Origin: Egibacter sp. | GTDB taxonomy: Bacteria; Actinomycetota; Nitriliruptoria; Euzebyales; Egibacteraceae | Reading direction: 5' to 3' | Length of the DNA: 64,000 nucleotides | Assembly: GCA_003553795.1 (NCBI GenBank) | Contig: PWFH01000148.1 | Coordinates: 39,463 to 103,462 of the forward strand | In this document: one piece after another, positions 9,579-18,894 of the stretch | Numbering within the stretch: the first letter of the stretch is position 1 | Layout of the letters: each line of letters begins with the position of its first letter | The notes under the pieces: generated by a model | Database searches by the model: none | What the model was told of the DNA's origin: nothing | What the model saw: only the letters and a program-made list of their open reading frames with translations | Position numbers and translations under genes: made by a program

Positions 9579-10384
9579 GCGCCACCGCGCCGCCACGAGC
9601 GCCGATGGACGGCCGCATCGCCGAGCGGCGCGCCGAGGTCGCCGGGTACCGCCGTCGCCGCCGGCGTCGGGGCCTGGCGAGCCTCGCCGTCCTCGCCGTC
9701 CTCGCCGCCGGGTCCGGCGCGCTGCTCGCCTCCCCGCTCTTCGGCCTCGAGGAGGTCCGCGTCAGCGGCATCGAGGGGGAGCGGGCCGCGGAGGTCGTCG
9801 ACGCCGTGGGCCTCGCGTCGGGCACGCACCTCGTCACCGCCGACGTGGCCGGGGCCGCCGAGCGTGTCGCCGCTCTGGCCTGGGTGGGGGAGGTCGAGGT
9901 GCGGCGTGCCCCACCCGCGGCGATCGAGGTCGACGTCGTCGCGCGACGGCCCGCCGCCGCCGTCCATCTCGAGGACACGACCTGGACCGTCGACGCCTCC
10001 GGGGTCGTCCTCGCGGGCGGGGCGCCCGAGGGGGCGCTGGCCATCGACGCGCCGAACTCCGTGCTGCCCGGACCCGGGGTGCGGGCCTCCGACGCCGCGG
10101 TCGTCAACGCGCTCACCTTCCACGCCGCACTGCCCGACGAGGTGGCCGAGCGCGTCGTGCGCTACGAGGCCCGCAGCGGGCGCTCCCTGCGGATGCGCGT
10201 AGCCCCCGCCGAGGGCGAGGAGGTCTGGGTGCGCGTCGGCGCTGCCGAGGACGTCGAGCGCAAGGCCCAGGCCCTCGAGCTGCTCCTCGAGCAGGCCGGT
10301 GACCGACTCGCCGAAGGCGGCGTCGCCGAGCTCGACGTGCGCGCCCCCGGCAACCCCGTGCTCGTCCCGCTCGACGAGGGGTGA
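9575..10384 (+). CDS. ftsQ: division protein FtsQ/DivIB
   Basis: Single-pass membrane protein of the divisome. A 30-residue basic cytoplasmic tail (run YRRRRRRRG) is followed by one hydrophobic helix at about residues 34-53. An extracytoplasmic POTRA domain comes next (FGLEEVRVSGIEGE, about residues 56-70) and then the FtsQ domain. Length 269 is normal for actinobacteria. It lies in the canonical place between murC and ftsZ. About 280 bp of non-coding sequence with promoter signals separates it from ftsZ. Confidence 0.9.
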   Translation: MSATAPPRAPMDGRIAERRAEVAGYRRRRRRRGLASLAVLAVLAAGSGALLASPLFGLEEVRVSGIEGERAAEVVDAVGLASGTHLVTADVAGAAERVAALAWVGEVEVRRAPPAAIEVDVVARRPAAAVHLEDTTWTVDASGVVLAGGAPEGALAIDAPNSVLPGPGVRASDAAVVNALTFHAALPDEVAERVVRYEARSGRSLRMRVAPAEGEEVWVRVGAAEDVERKAQALELLLEQAGDRLAEGGVAELDVRAPGNPVLVPLDEG

Positions 10385-10429
10385 GGGTCGGCCAGGCGCC
10401 GGCTCGGTCGCCCGGACGGGTGCGCATGC

Positions 10430-10458
10430 TTGACGGTCAAGGTCGAGGTGCGTAAGGT
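10430..10458 (+). promoter_or_regulatory. ftsZ promoter
   Basis: TTGACG at 10430-10435 and TAAGGT at 10453-10458 are separated by 17 bp, a good match to a vegetative (SigA-type) promoter. It would give a 5' leader of roughly 200 nt before the ftsZ start. A second perfect TTGACA lies at 10472-10477 without a convincing partner -10. Confidence 0.6.
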
Positions 10459-10485
10459 CCCACGGATGAAGTTGACATAACTCTA

Positions 10486-10502
10486 ACCCTCTACTTGAGG
10501 GT
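10486..10502 (+). promoter_or_regulatory. inverted repeat, candidate FtsR (MerR) operator of ftsZ
   Basis: ACCCTC-TACTT-GAGGGT is a perfect 6-bp inverted repeat lying 9-25 bp downstream of a consensus TTGACA, a typical geometry for a MerR-family activator site. In Corynebacterium the MerR-type protein FtsR is known to activate ftsZ, and an FtsR-like gene is in this window (48707-49453). The link between that protein and this site is inference. Confidence 0.45.
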
Positions 10503-10662
10503 GAGGGATCGCCGGAGCAGCGCTTGCGCCGGCGAGCACCTCGGCGCCGTCGCGCGGTGACGCGGCCCCGGAGGACGGGGGCGTCGCCGCGTCGTCGGAC
10601 GTCCGACCCGCGCACCACGACCTGGCCCCGCTGCCAGGCGCACCGAGGCGTAAGGAGCAGCC

Positions 10663-11841
10663 GTGGCGGCACCCCAGAACTACCTCGCGGTCATCAAGGT
10701 CGTCGGGATCGGTGGAGGCGGCGTCAACGCCGTCAACCGCATGATCGAGGCAGGCCTCAAGGGCGTCGAGTTCGTCGCGGTCAACACCGACGCGCAGGCG
10801 CTGCTCATGTCCGACGCCGACGTCAAGCTCGACGTCGGCCGGGAGCTCACCCGGGGCCTCGGCGCCGGCAGCGACCCCGACGTCGGCCAGAAGGCCGCCG
10901 AGGAGCACCGCGACGAGATCGAGGAGGTGCTCAAGGGCGCCGACATGGTCTTCGTCACCGCCGGGGAGGGCGGCGGCACCGGCACCGGCGGGGCCCCGAT
11001 CATCGCCGAGGTCGCCAAGGGTCTCGGGGCCCTCACGATCGGCGTGGTCACGCGCCCCTTCAGCTTCGAGGGCCGCCGCCGCAGCGTCCAGGCCGAGAAG
11101 GGGATCGAGGACCTGCGCGACGCCGTCGACCCCCTCATCGTCATCCCCAACGACCGCCTCCTCGAGATCGCCGACGCCGACACGTCGATGCTCGCGGCGT
11201 TCCGCCTCGCCGACGACATCCTCCTGCACGGGGTGGCGGGCATCACCGACCTCATCACGACGCCGGGGCTCATCAACACCGACTTCGCCGACGTCTCGGC
11301 GATCATGCGCGACGCCGGCAGCGCCCTCATGGGGATCGGTCGCGCCCGCGGCGAGAACCGTGCGCTCGAGGCCGCGCGGATGGCGGTCTCCTCGCCGCTG
11401 CTCGAGGCCTCCATCGACGGCGCCCGCGGGGTCCTCCTCACGATCAACGGCGGCAGCGACCTCGGGCTCTACGAGGTCAACGAGTCCGCCGAGGTCATCG
11501 CCCAGGCGGCGGATCCGGACGCGAACATCATCTTCGGCACGGTCATCGACGACGCGCTCGGCGACGAGGTCAAGATCACCGTCATCGCCGCCGGCTTCGA
11601 CGTGAGCCTGTCCTCCTCGGCTCCGGCGTCCGAGCCGGCGCAGCAGCAGCCCCAGCCGCAGCCCTCGCCGCTCGCCGGCTACGGCCTCGACGACGACGAG
11701 GAGGACGATGACGACCTCTTCGGGGGCGCCGAGGAGGAGCCCGCCGCCTCGCAGGAGCGTGGCCCGCGCCCGCCACTGCTGCTCGAGGACGACGACGACG
11801 ATGACGACGACCTCGACATCCCCAGCTTCCTCAAGCAGTGA
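10663..11841 (+). CDS. ftsZ: cell division GTPase FtsZ
   Basis: Tubulin-like GTPase forming the Z ring. The GTG start has AAGGAG 5 bp upstream. The tubulin signature [10 protein letters not shown] lies near residue 107, and NTDAQAL and the synergy-loop segment INTDFADV are present. Residues from about 320 on form a Gln/Pro and then Asp/Glu-rich linker with runs of Asp. It ends in the conserved tail DIPSFLKQ, which in other bacteria binds partners such as SepF. Length is 392. It has its own upstream promoter and operator signals and overlaps pgeF by 4 bp. Confidence 0.97.
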   Translation: MAAPQNYLAVIKVVGIGGGGVNAVNRMIEAGLKGVEFVAVNTDAQALLMSDADVKLDVGRELTRGLGAGSDPDVGQKAAEEHRDEIEEVLKGADMVFVTAGEGGGTGTGGAPIIAEVAKGLGALTIGVVTRPFSFEGRRRSVQAEKGIEDLRDAVDPLIVIPNDRLLEIADADTSMLAAFRLADDILLHGVAGITDLITTPGLINTDFADVSAIMRDAGSALMGIGRARGENRALEAARMAVSSPLLEASIDGARGVLLTINGGSDLGLYEVNESAEVIAQAADPDANIIFGTVIDDALGDEVKITVIAAGFDVSLSSSAPASEPAQQQPQPQPSPLAGYGLDDDEEDDDDLFGGAEEEPAASQERGPRPPLLLEDDDDDDDDLDIPSFLKQ

Positions 11842-12650
11842 GCGTCGGTGTCGGCACCGAGCAGCGCCGGGCGGCGGGAGCCCCCGGCGGCCTCGGCGTG
11901 CCCGAGGCGCGCGTGGCCTTCGGTGGTCGCCACCCGAGCCTGCCCGGTGAGGGCAACGTCTCGCTCGTCGTCGGTGATGGCGAGCCGCTCGCCGCACGGC
12001 GCGCCCTGCTCGCCGAGGTCGGCGCCGGGATCGACGACGCGGTCTTCATGGAGCAGGTCCACGGCGCGGCGGTCGCCAGCGTCGGGCGCGAGGACCGTGG
12101 GCGGGGAGCCCACGGGCACGATCAGGCGGTCTCCGGGGTCGACGGCCTCGTGACCTTCGACGACGACGTCGCGCTCGTCGTCATGACCGCCGACTGCGTG
12201 CCGGTCCTCGTCGCCGATCCACGCGGTGGCGTCGGCGTGGCGCACGCCGGTCGCGCCGGCGTCCTCGCCGGGGTGGTGCCCGCGCTGCTCGCCGCGCTCG
12301 CGCCGCGCGACCCTGCCGCACTCGTCGCCATGCTCGGACCGGCGATCGACGGGTGCTGCTACGAGCTCGACGCCGAGGCCGCCGAGGCCCTGGCCACGGC
12401 GCAGCCCGCGGCCGCGGCGCGCACGACGTGGGGCAGCCCGAGCGCGGACCTGCGCAGGGCCGTGGCCGCGCAACTCGCCGCGGCCGGCGTCGCGCGCGTC
12501 GAGACCGTCGGCGGCTGCACGCGTTGCACGCATCCCACGCGCTTCAGCCACCGCGCGGAGCCCGGCGCGGGCCGGCAGGGCAGCGTCATCGTGCGCCGGC
12601 CCTCCCGGGCGGGCGTCGACGGGGGCGCGCTCGCGGGGCCCGGCCGATGA
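11838..12650 (+). CDS. pgeF: YfiH/PgeF-family laccase-domain protein
   Basis: Member of the YfiH family (also called peptidoglycan editing factor; some members act on purine nucleosides). The zinc-site and active-site segments are recognisable: [34 protein letters not shown] and a C-terminal FSHRAE. The usual sequences HAGWRG and FSYRR are altered here, though the metal-binding Cys and His positions look kept. The start overlaps the ftsZ stop (GTGA). This gene after ftsZ is the normal actinobacterial order. The exact substrate is uncertain. Confidence 0.85.
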   Translation: MSVGVGTEQRRAAGAPGGLGVPEARVAFGGRHPSLPGEGNVSLVVGDGEPLAARRALLAEVGAGIDDAVFMEQVHGAAVASVGREDRGRGAHGHDQAVSGVDGLVTFDDDVALVVMTADCVPVLVADPRGGVGVAHAGRAGVLAGVVPALLAALAPRDPAALVAMLGPAIDGCCYELDAEAAEALATAQPAAAARTTWGSPSADLRRAVAAQLAAAGVARVETVGGCTRCTHPTRFSHRAEPGAGRQGSVIVRRPSRAGVDGGALAGPGR

Positions 12651-13345
12651 GCGCGCCGGAGCTCGCGGCGCAGGTGGCCGACCGTCTCGCCGCGGTGCGC
12701 GAGCGGGTGCACGAGGCCGCACGGCGCTCCGGGCGCTCCCCCCACGCGCTCACGATCGTCGCGGTGGCCAAGACCTTCCCGCCCGAGGTCGTCGCCGCGC
12801 TGCGCGACAGCGGGCACCTCGACATCGGCGAGAGCCGCGCGCAGGAGCTCGTCGCGAAGGTCGACGCCCTCGGTCCCGGGCTGCGCTGGCACTTCGTCGG
12901 GCGACTCCAGCGCAACAAGGTCGCCCCGGTCGTGGCCCGCGCGAGCCTCGTGCACTCCGTCGACCGGCTGCCGCTGGCCGAGGCCATCGCCCGGCACGCG
13001 CGCGAGCAGGGCAAGGTCCAGCCCGTGCTCGTCCAGGTCAACGTCGGCGAGGATCCCGCCAAGGCCGGCTTCTCCGTCGAGGAGGCCGCCGAGGCCGTGG
13101 GGCGGGTGCGAGCCCTCGACGGGCTCGCCTGCCAGGGGCTCATGACCCTGCCGCCGCTCGAGGGCGACCCCCGCGAGCCCTTCGCGCGCCTGCGGGCGCT
13201 GCGTGACGACCTGCGGGCGACCTACCCGGAGGTGCAGCACCTCTCGATGGGAATGTCGGCGGACTTCGAGACGGCCATCGAGGAAGGTGCGACGATGGTG
13301 CGACTTGGCGAAGCCATCTTCGGACGCCGCGACGCCACGGCCTGA
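12647..13345 (+). CDS. PLP homeostasis protein YggS/PLPBP
   Basis: Alanine-racemase-like TIM-barrel protein that binds pyridoxal phosphate and buffers its level; not known to be an enzyme. The 232-residue product has the lysine segment IVAVAKTFPPE, the HFVGRLQRNK motif, LVQVNVGEDPAKAGF, and LSMGMSADFETAIEEGATM near the C-terminus, all typical. ATG 12647 overlaps the pgeF stop; the longer open frame upstream is pgeF out of frame. Position between pgeF and sepF is standard. Confidence 0.92.
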   Translation: MSAPELAAQVADRLAAVRERVHEAARRSGRSPHALTIVAVAKTFPPEVVAALRDSGHLDIGESRAQELVAKVDALGPGLRWHFVGRLQRNKVAPVVARASLVHSVDRLPLAEAIARHAREQGKVQPVLVQVNVGEDPAKAGFSVEEAAEAVGRVRALDGLACQGLMTLPPLEGDPREPFARLRALRDDLRATYPEVQHLSMGMSADFETAIEEGATMVRLGEAIFGRRDATA

Positions 13346-13366
13346 GCCCGACAGGAGGCATGGGAG

Positions 13367-13900
13367 ATGTCGAGCAAGTGGAAGCGCGCACTCGGCTACC
13401 TCGGTCTCGTCGAGGAATACGACGACGAGTACGCCGAGGACATCGAGGAGGCGCCGCCGCCCCCACGTCGGGCGCCCGAGCCCGCCCCCGCGCCGGGGCC
13501 CGCCGCGAGCCCGCGGCCCGAGCAGACCAACGTGCGGCGCATCGCCCCCGCTCGACCCGAGCGTGGGCCCTCGCTCGCGCCGGCCCCCGAGCCCGAGCCC
13601 GCCCCGCAGCCCTCCGCCTCCGGGGCGAAGGTCCACCTCACGAGCCCGACGACGTTCAACGACGTCGAGGAGGTCGGTGACCGCTTCCGCAACGGCATCC
13701 CGGTGATCATGAACCTCGCCGGGGCCAGCGAGAGCGTCGCCAAGCGCATGCTCGACTTCGCCTCGGGGCTCATCTTCGGCCTCGACGGGCGCATCGAGCG
13801 CGTCGGCGACCGGGTGTTCCTCCTCACGCCGTCAGGCGTCGACGTCTCGAGCGAGGAGCGCCAGCGCCTCGGCGAGCGCGGCTTCTTCAACCAGGCTTGA
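13367..13900 (+). CDS. sepF: Z-ring anchoring protein SepF
   Basis: Membrane anchor and cross-linker of FtsZ. The amphipathic N-terminus (MSSKWKRALGYLGLVEEYD) fits membrane targeting. A Pro/Ala/Glu-rich linker spans roughly residues 25-85, then the SepF core with VHLTSPTTFNDVEEVGDRF and SVAKRMLDFASGLIFGLDG. Length 177. Start ATG 13367 follows an AGGAGG-type site. In actinobacteria lacking FtsA and ZipA, SepF is the main known Z-ring anchor, and no ftsA is seen here. Confidence 0.94.
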   Translation: MSSKWKRALGYLGLVEEYDDEYAEDIEEAPPPPRRAPEPAPAPGPAASPRPEQTNVRRIAPARPERGPSLAPAPEPEPAPQPSASGAKVHLTSPTTFNDVEEVGDRFRNGIPVIMNLAGASESVAKRMLDFASGLIFGLDGRIERVGDRVFLLTPSGVDVSSEERQRLGERGFFNQA

Positions 13901-13925
13901 CCCGCGACGAACGGCCCCTGCGACG

Positions 13926-14219
13926 ATGAACCTGAACCCCTTCGGCATCCTCTGCGACCTCGTGCGCATCTACTACCTCATCCTCATCGTGCGGATCATC
14001 CTGTCGTGGGTGCGCACCGTGCCCGAGCCCATCCAGCCGCTCGCCAACGGCGTGCGCGCGCTCACCGACCCGGTGCTCAACCCCGTGCGCGGGCTCCTGC
14101 CACCGCTGCGCGTCGGCGTCGCCGCGCTCGACCTCTCACCGATCCTCGTGTTCCTGTTCCTGAGCCTCATCGTGCAGCCGATCGTCTGCACCCTGACCGG
14201 AGGGGGCCTCTTCCCATGA
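13926..14219 (+). CDS. YggT-family membrane protein
   Basis: Small integral membrane protein of 97 residues with two hydrophobic segments flanking a polar loop (LSWVRTVPEPIQPLAN), followed by TDPVLNPVRGLLPP, the conserved YggT core. Function is not firmly known; the gene is usually found between sepF and divIVA, as here, suggesting a link to envelope growth. The stop overlaps the divIVA start by 4 bp. Confidence 0.88.
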   Translation: MNLNPFGILCDLVRIYYLILIVRIILSWVRTVPEPIQPLANGVRALTDPVLNPVRGLLPPLRVGVAALDLSPILVFLFLSLIVQPIVCTLTGGGLFP

Positions 14220-14884
14220 GCCTGACGGCCAACGACATCGAGAACCAGGTCTTCAACGAGCGGCGCCGCGGCTACGACCCCGACGAGGTCGACGGCTTCC
14301 TCGACGAGGTCTCCTCGCGCCTCAGCGCGCTCGAGGCCGAGCGCGACGCCGCCGAGCAGCGGGCCCGCGACGCCGAGGAGCGGGCGCGCGCGGCGGAGGC
14401 CGAGCGCGAGGACGCGGCGCGTCGGGCGGCCGACGCCGAGCAGGAGCTCGAGTCCCGGGGCCACGCCTCCGAGGCCGCCTCGGAGACCGAGCAGCTGCTG
14501 CGTCGCACGCTCATCAGCGCCGAGCGCACCGCCGAGCAGACCGTCGCCGATGCGCGCACCGAGGCCGAGCAGCTGCGGGAGGAGGCGCGGCTCGAGGCCA
14601 GCGAGCTCGTCGAGGGCGCGACCGCGGAGGCCGAGCGTCTGCGCTCGGAGGCCCACCGCGCGGCGACCGCCGAGCGCGACGCCGCTGCCGAGGCCGCCGC
14701 ACGGGTACGGGAGGCCGTCGCCGACCTGCGCGAGTTCCGCGACGACTACCGCGACCGCGTCGAGGGCGTCGTCGCCGAGCACCTCGCCTACCTCGACCGT
14801 GTCGAGCTGCCCGACGTGCCCTCCCACATCGACGACCTCGCGACCCTCGAGGTCGATGGGGGAGCGGCCTCCGAGGACGCCTAG
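14216..14884 (+). CDS. divIVA: DivIVA/Wag31 polar scaffold
   Basis: Coiled-coil protein marking poles and septa and directing wall growth. The N-terminal lipid-binding domain is clear: LTANDIENQVFNERRRGYDP followed by DEVDGFLDEV. From about residue 40 to 185 the sequence is a continuous Ala/Glu/Arg-rich coiled coil, with a short C-terminal tail ending GGAASEDA. The 222-residue length is normal. ATG 14216 overlaps the yggT stop; the upstream open frame is yggT out of frame. Confidence 0.93.
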   Translation: MSLTANDIENQVFNERRRGYDPDEVDGFLDEVSSRLSALEAERDAAEQRARDAEERARAAEAEREDAARRAADAEQELESRGHASEAASETEQLLRRTLISAERTAEQTVADARTEAEQLREEARLEASELVEGATAEAERLRSEAHRAATAERDAAAEAAARVREAVADLREFRDDYRDRVEGVVAEHLAYLDRVELPDVPSHIDDLATLEVDGGAASEDA

Positions 14885-14887
14885 GCG

Positions 14888-15205
14888 GTGTTCGTCGCGA
14901 CCCTGCTCCTCGCCGCGCTCGGCGTCGGACTCGTCGTGGCCTCCGCGCTGCTCGGCTCCGACGACCTCGCGCTCGGTGCGATCGCCGCCGCGCTGGCCTC
15001 AGGCGGGCTGCTCGCCGTCGGCATCGCGCGTCACCGCCCGGGTCGGGGGGCGCGCGCGACGCCACCGGCCTGGCGCCCCGAGCCGGCCGCCGGCGACGCA
15101 CCCGCGCCGGTCCCCGGCGAGTCCGACGTCGCACGGCCACCGGGGGCCGGGGCGGAGGGCGACGCCGCCGACCGCGCTGCGCGCTCCAACGGGTGGGCGC
15201 GGTAG
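14888..15205 (+). CDS. small two-helix membrane protein
   Basis: GTG start 3 bp after the divIVA stop; 105 residues. Two hydrophobic segments (about 2-22 and 29-45) are followed by a Pro/Ala/Gly-rich, probably disordered tail. I do not recognise a family. It ends convergently inside the 3' end of the metallopeptidase gene on the other strand, overlapping it by 175 bp, all within the disordered tails of both proteins. Coding status is probable from its coupling to divIVA but not certain. Confidence 0.5.
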   Translation: MFVATLLLAALGVGLVVASALLGSDDLALGAIAAALASGGLLAVGIARHRPGRGARATPPAWRPEPAAGDAPAPVPGESDVARPPGAGAEGDAADRAARSNGWAR

Positions 15206-15678
15206 CCGTAGACGACGAGCAGCACGAGGTAGAGCGGCGCGAAGGCGGGTCCGAGGCGCTCGGCCTGGCGCACGTGGCCGAGCTCGTGGGCGAGCAGCGC
15301 GGCGCTCGGGTTCCCGCGCACGAGCACGACCTGACCGAGCGTCGTCGCGCGGAAGCCGCGGCGGCCCAGCAGCCCGGCGACGGGCCCGCGCGCCTCGGTG
15401 GTGACGAGGGCGCCGTCGACGAGCGCCCGCCGCCCGGGGCTGGCCGCGGCGACCGCGAGCCCGCCGAGCGACATCGGTGCCGCCCACAGCGTCGCGCCGG
15501 CGCGCCCGAGCGGGGTGGCGGGCCTGACCGGCTGCCAGCGGGCGAGCGCCGCGAGCGCGCGGGGCTCGCGCTCGAGCCACGACGGCCCTTGCGCGGTGGC
15601 CGACCCCGGGCGCATGCGCCACGACAGGACGGCGAGCGCCGCGACGAGCGCCCCCGCCACGCGCAGGAGTCGCCGCAC
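15031..15678 (-). CDS. membrane-associated HELGH metallopeptidase-like protein
   Basis: 215 residues with a hydrophobic N-terminus (RLLRVAGALVAALAVLSW) and a zinc-peptidase motif HELGHVRQAERLG near residue 131. A hydrophobic segment (PLYLVLLVVYGY) and HPLERAAR follow, a pattern seen in small M48/DUF4157-like proteins. The GTG start shares one base with the ileS stop, so it is probably co-transcribed with ileS. The last 45 residues are low complexity and overlap the opposite-strand gene. Substrate unknown. Confidence 0.6.
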   Translation of the reverse strand: MRRLLRVAGALVAALAVLSWRMRPGSATAQGPSWLEREPRALAALARWQPVRPATPLGRAGATLWAAPMSLGGLAVAAASPGRRALVDGALVTTEARGPVAGLLGRRGFRATTLGQVVLVRGNPSAALLAHELGHVRQAERLGPAFAPLYLVLLVVYGYRAHPLERAARSAASPSAPAPGGRATSDSPGTGAGASPAAGSGRQAGGVARAPRPGR

Positions 15679-18600
15679 TACGTCGCCAGCTCGAGGGAGA
15701 CGCGCACGGTGCCGGCCTCACCGAGGTCGAGCTCGGTGCCGTCCGCCGTGGCCCCGAGCTCGAGGGAGGTCGCGAGGACCTCCGCGGCGATCGTGCGCTC
15801 GTGCTCGCGCACCGCCTCGGCGGCCCCGCCCTCGGCGTCGACGACGAGGTGGATCCTTGCGTCGAGCTCGAGGTCGTGGCGCTTGCGCAGGTCGTTGAGG
15901 GCGCGGATGAGCTCACGCGCGACGCCCTCGCGGCGCAGCGCCTCGTCGAGCTCGAGGTCGAGGGCGACGCTGTACTGGCCGTCGCTGGCGACCTCCCAGC
16001 CGGTCACCGACTCCTCGATGACGGTGATCTGATCAGCGGTGACGGTGACCTCGTCGCCGTCGACGTCGATGGTGGCCTGCCCTTCGGTCTCGAGGGCTGC
16101 GGCCACGGCGTCGGCGTCGCCACGGGTCACCGCCTCGGCCACCGCCGGGGTGCGCTTGCCGTGGACCGGGCCGAGGGCGCGGAAGTTCGGCTTGAGCCGG
16201 CGGGTCACCGTGCCGGTGTCGCCCTCCGGCAGGGTGGTCGCCCGGACGTTGAGCTCGTCGGCGACGATCGGCGCGACCGTGGGCCAGTGCGCCCGCTCGC
16301 CGGCCGGCAGCGTCACGAGCGCCTGGCGCAGCGGTTGACGCACGCCGAGGCCGGCGTCCTCGCGGGCCTTGCGGCCGAGGGCGACGACGCGACGGGCGAG
16401 CCGCCCGAGGGCCCGTAGGTCCTCGTCGTCGTGTGCAGGCGTGGGGAAGCGCGTGAGGTGCACCGAGGGCACCGCATCGTCGTCGACGGCGGTGACGAGG
16501 CGCTGCCAGAGCTCCTCGGCGAGGAACGGCGTGAACGGCGCGATGACCTGGGCGAGGGTCACGAGGCAGGTGCGCAGCGTCGCGAACGCGGCGTCGGTGT
16601 CGGCGGCGTCGGCGCCCTCGGGGGCCCAGAAGCGGCGCCGGCTGCGCCGCACGTACCAGTTCGAGAGATCGTCGACGAAGGTCTGGATGCGCCGACCGCT
16701 CGTCGTCGCGTCGTACTGCTCGAGGCCGGCGTCGACGGTGGCCACGACGTCGGCGAGCTCGGCGAGGATCCAGCGGTCCATCATCGGGCGCTCGGCGACC
16801 GGCGGCGGTGAGGCCGTCCGCGGGTCCCAGTCCTCGAGGCGGGCGTAGGTCGTGAAGAAGTAGAGGGTGTTCCAGAGGGTGAGCAGGACCTTGCGCACGA
16901 CCTCGTCGACGGACTCGAAGCCCACGCGGCGGGTCACCCACGGGGAGCCGTCGGTGAGCATGAGCCAGCGCACCGCGTCGGCGCCGCGCGAGCCGATGAG
17001 CTCCCAGGGGTCGATGACGTTGCCGAGCCGCTTCGACATCTTGCGGCCCTGCTCGTCGACGATGTGGCCGAGGCAGAGCACTGTGCGGTAGCTGTTCTCG
17101 TCGAAGAGCAGCGTCGAGACGGCCATGAGCGAGTAGAACCACCCGCGCGTCTGGTCGATCGCCTCGCAGATGTAGTCGGCGGGGAAGTGCTCGGCGAAGA
17201 CCTCCGCGCTGCCCTCGGCGTGGGGGTAGGCGAACTGCGCGAACGGCATCGAGCCCGAGTCGTACCAGGCGTCGATGACCTCGGGCACGCGCCGCGCGCT
17301 GCCGCCGCAGGCGCACGGCAGGGTGACGTCGTCGACGTAGGGGCGGTGGGGATCGAGCGTCGAGAGGTCCGACCCGGCGCGCTGCCCGAGCTCGGCGCGG
17401 CTGCCGACGGCGGTGACGTCCCCGCAGGCGTCGCAGCGCCACAGCGGCAGCGGGGTGCCCCAGTAGCGCTCCCGCGACAGCGACCAGTCGACGTTGTTGG
17501 CGAGCCAGTCACCGAAGCGGCCGTCGCGGATGTGCTCGGGATGCCAGTCGACGCCGGCGTTGACCTCGAGCAGGCGGTCGCGGGCCTGGGTCGTCGCGAT
17601 GTACCAGGAGGGCTTGGCCCAGTAGAGCAGCGGGGTGTCGCAACGCCAGCAGAAGGGATAGGTGTGGCGGTAGCGACCGCTGGCGTAGAGCAGCCCGCGC
17701 TGCTCGAGGTCGGCGATGATGTCGGCGTCGGCGTCCTTGACGAACTGCCCGGCGAAGGGGGTGACCGCGTCGGTGAAGCGCCCCTCGGCGTCGACGGGGT
17801 TGATGACCGGCAGCCCGTAGGTCTTGCCGACCTCGAGGTCGTCGGCGCCGAAGGCGGGGGCGAGGTGGACGATGCCGGTGCCCTCGTCGGTCGTGACGAA
17901 GTCCGCCACGGTGACGTAGCGCCAGTCCTCCTGACCGGTCCAGTCGCCGATGCCGGGGCCGACGAGGTCGAAGGGGCCGGCGTAGTGCGCGCCGAGCAGC
18001 TCGGCGAGGGCGACCTCCCGGACGATGCGGGCGTCCTCCCCGAGGACGTTGGGCACGAGGTCGGCGGCGAGGACGACGAGGCCGTGCTCCTCGGCGTCGG
18101 CGAGGACGTAGCGGATGCCCTCGCCGACGGCCACGGCGGTGTTGGAGATGAGCGTCCACGGGGTCGTCGTCCACACGAGCAGCGACGCGGCCTCCGAGCC
18201 GAGCGTGCCCGAGGTCACCGGGAAGCGGACGTAGACCTCGGGGTCGACGGCCTCGGCGTAGCCCTGGGAGACCTCGTGGTCGGACAGCGCGGTGCCACAG
18301 CGCGGGCAGTACGGCACGACGCGGTGGCCCTCGTAGATGAGGCCGGCGTCCCACAGGCGCTTGAGCGACCACCAGACGCTGTCGACGTACTCCGCGCTCA
18401 TCGTCCAGTAGGCGTCGTCGGTGTCGACCCAGAAGGCGATCCGCTCGGTGAGCCGGTTCCACTCGGCGACGTAGCGCTGCACCGAGGCGCGGCAGCGGGC
18501 GTTGAACGCCTCGACGCCGTACTCCTCGATGTCCTGCTTGCGCGTGAAGCCGAGCTCCTTCTCGACCTCGAGCTCGACGGGGATGCCGTGGCAGTCCCAG

Positions 18601-18854
18601 CCGGCCTTGCGCGGGGCGCGGCGGCCCTTCATCTGCCGGTAGCGTGGGAAGATGTCCTTGAAGACCCGCGCCTCGATGTGGTGCACGCCCGGGGTGCCGT
18701 TCGCCGTCGGCGGGCCCTCGTAGAAGCGGAAGAGCTCGCCGTCGGGGTTGGCCTCGAGCGCCTGGGCGACGACGTCGTGGTCGCGCCACCATGCGAGGAT
18801 GCGCTCCTCGAGCGCTGGGAAGTCAGGGTGCTGCGGGACAGCCGCGAAGCCCAC
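15678..18854 (-). CDS. ileS: isoleucyl-tRNA synthetase, type 2
   Basis: Charges tRNA-Ile. The 1058-residue length and motifs indicate the large IleS2 type: the HIGH region reads GPPTANGTPGVHHIEAR and the second motif is GRKMSKRLGN. The editing domain and the anticodon-binding C-terminal domain are present by length. GTG at 18854 is preferred because GGAGG lies 6 bp upstream; earlier in-frame starts would run through sequence belonging to the divergent yggU gene. IleS2 enzymes are known to be less sensitive to mupirocin than IleS1, but resistance here is only inferred. Confidence 0.94.
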   Translation of the reverse strand: MGFAAVPQHPDFPALEERILAWWRDHDVVAQALEANPDGELFRFYEGPPTANGTPGVHHIEARVFKDIFPRYRQMKGRRAPRKAGWDCHGIPVELEVEKELGFTRKQDIEEYGVEAFNARCRASVQRYVAEWNRLTERIAFWVDTDDAYWTMSAEYVDSVWWSLKRLWDAGLIYEGHRVVPYCPRCGTALSDHEVSQGYAEAVDPEVYVRFPVTSGTLGSEAASLLVWTTTPWTLISNTAVAVGEGIRYVLADAEEHGLVVLAADLVPNVLGEDARIVREVALAELLGAHYAGPFDLVGPGIGDWTGQEDWRYVTVADFVTTDEGTGIVHLAPAFGADDLEVGKTYGLPVINPVDAEGRFTDAVTPFAGQFVKDADADIIADLEQRGLLYASGRYRHTYPFCWRCDTPLLYWAKPSWYIATTQARDRLLEVNAGVDWHPEHIRDGRFGDWLANNVDWSLSRERYWGTPLPLWRCDACGDVTAVGSRAELGQRAGSDLSTLDPHRPYVDDVTLPCACGGSARRVPEVIDAWYDSGSMPFAQFAYPHAEGSAEVFAEHFPADYICEAIDQTRGWFYSLMAVSTLLFDENSYRTVLCLGHIVDEQGRKMSKRLGNVIDPWELIGSRGADAVRWLMLTDGSPWVTRRVGFESVDEVVRKVLLTLWNTLYFFTTYARLEDWDPRTASPPPVAERPMMDRWILAELADVVATVDAGLEQYDATTSGRRIQTFVDDLSNWYVRRSRRRFWAPEGADAADTDAAFATLRTCLVTLAQVIAPFTPFLAEELWQRLVTAVDDDAVPSVHLTRFPTPAHDDEDLRALGRLARRVVALGRKAREDAGLGVRQPLRQALVTLPAGERAHWPTVAPIVADELNVRATTLPEGDTGTVTRRLKPNFRALGPVHGKRTPAVAEAVTRGDADAVAAALETEGQATIDVDGDEVTVTADQITVIEESVTGWEVASDGQYSVALDLELDEALRREGVARELIRALNDLRKRHDLELDARIHLVVDAEGGAAEAVREHERTIAAEVLATSLELGATADGTELDLGEAGTVRVSLELAT

Positions 18855-18894
18855 GCGGTTCCTCCATCTGGCCGGTGATGACGGACGACCCGAG

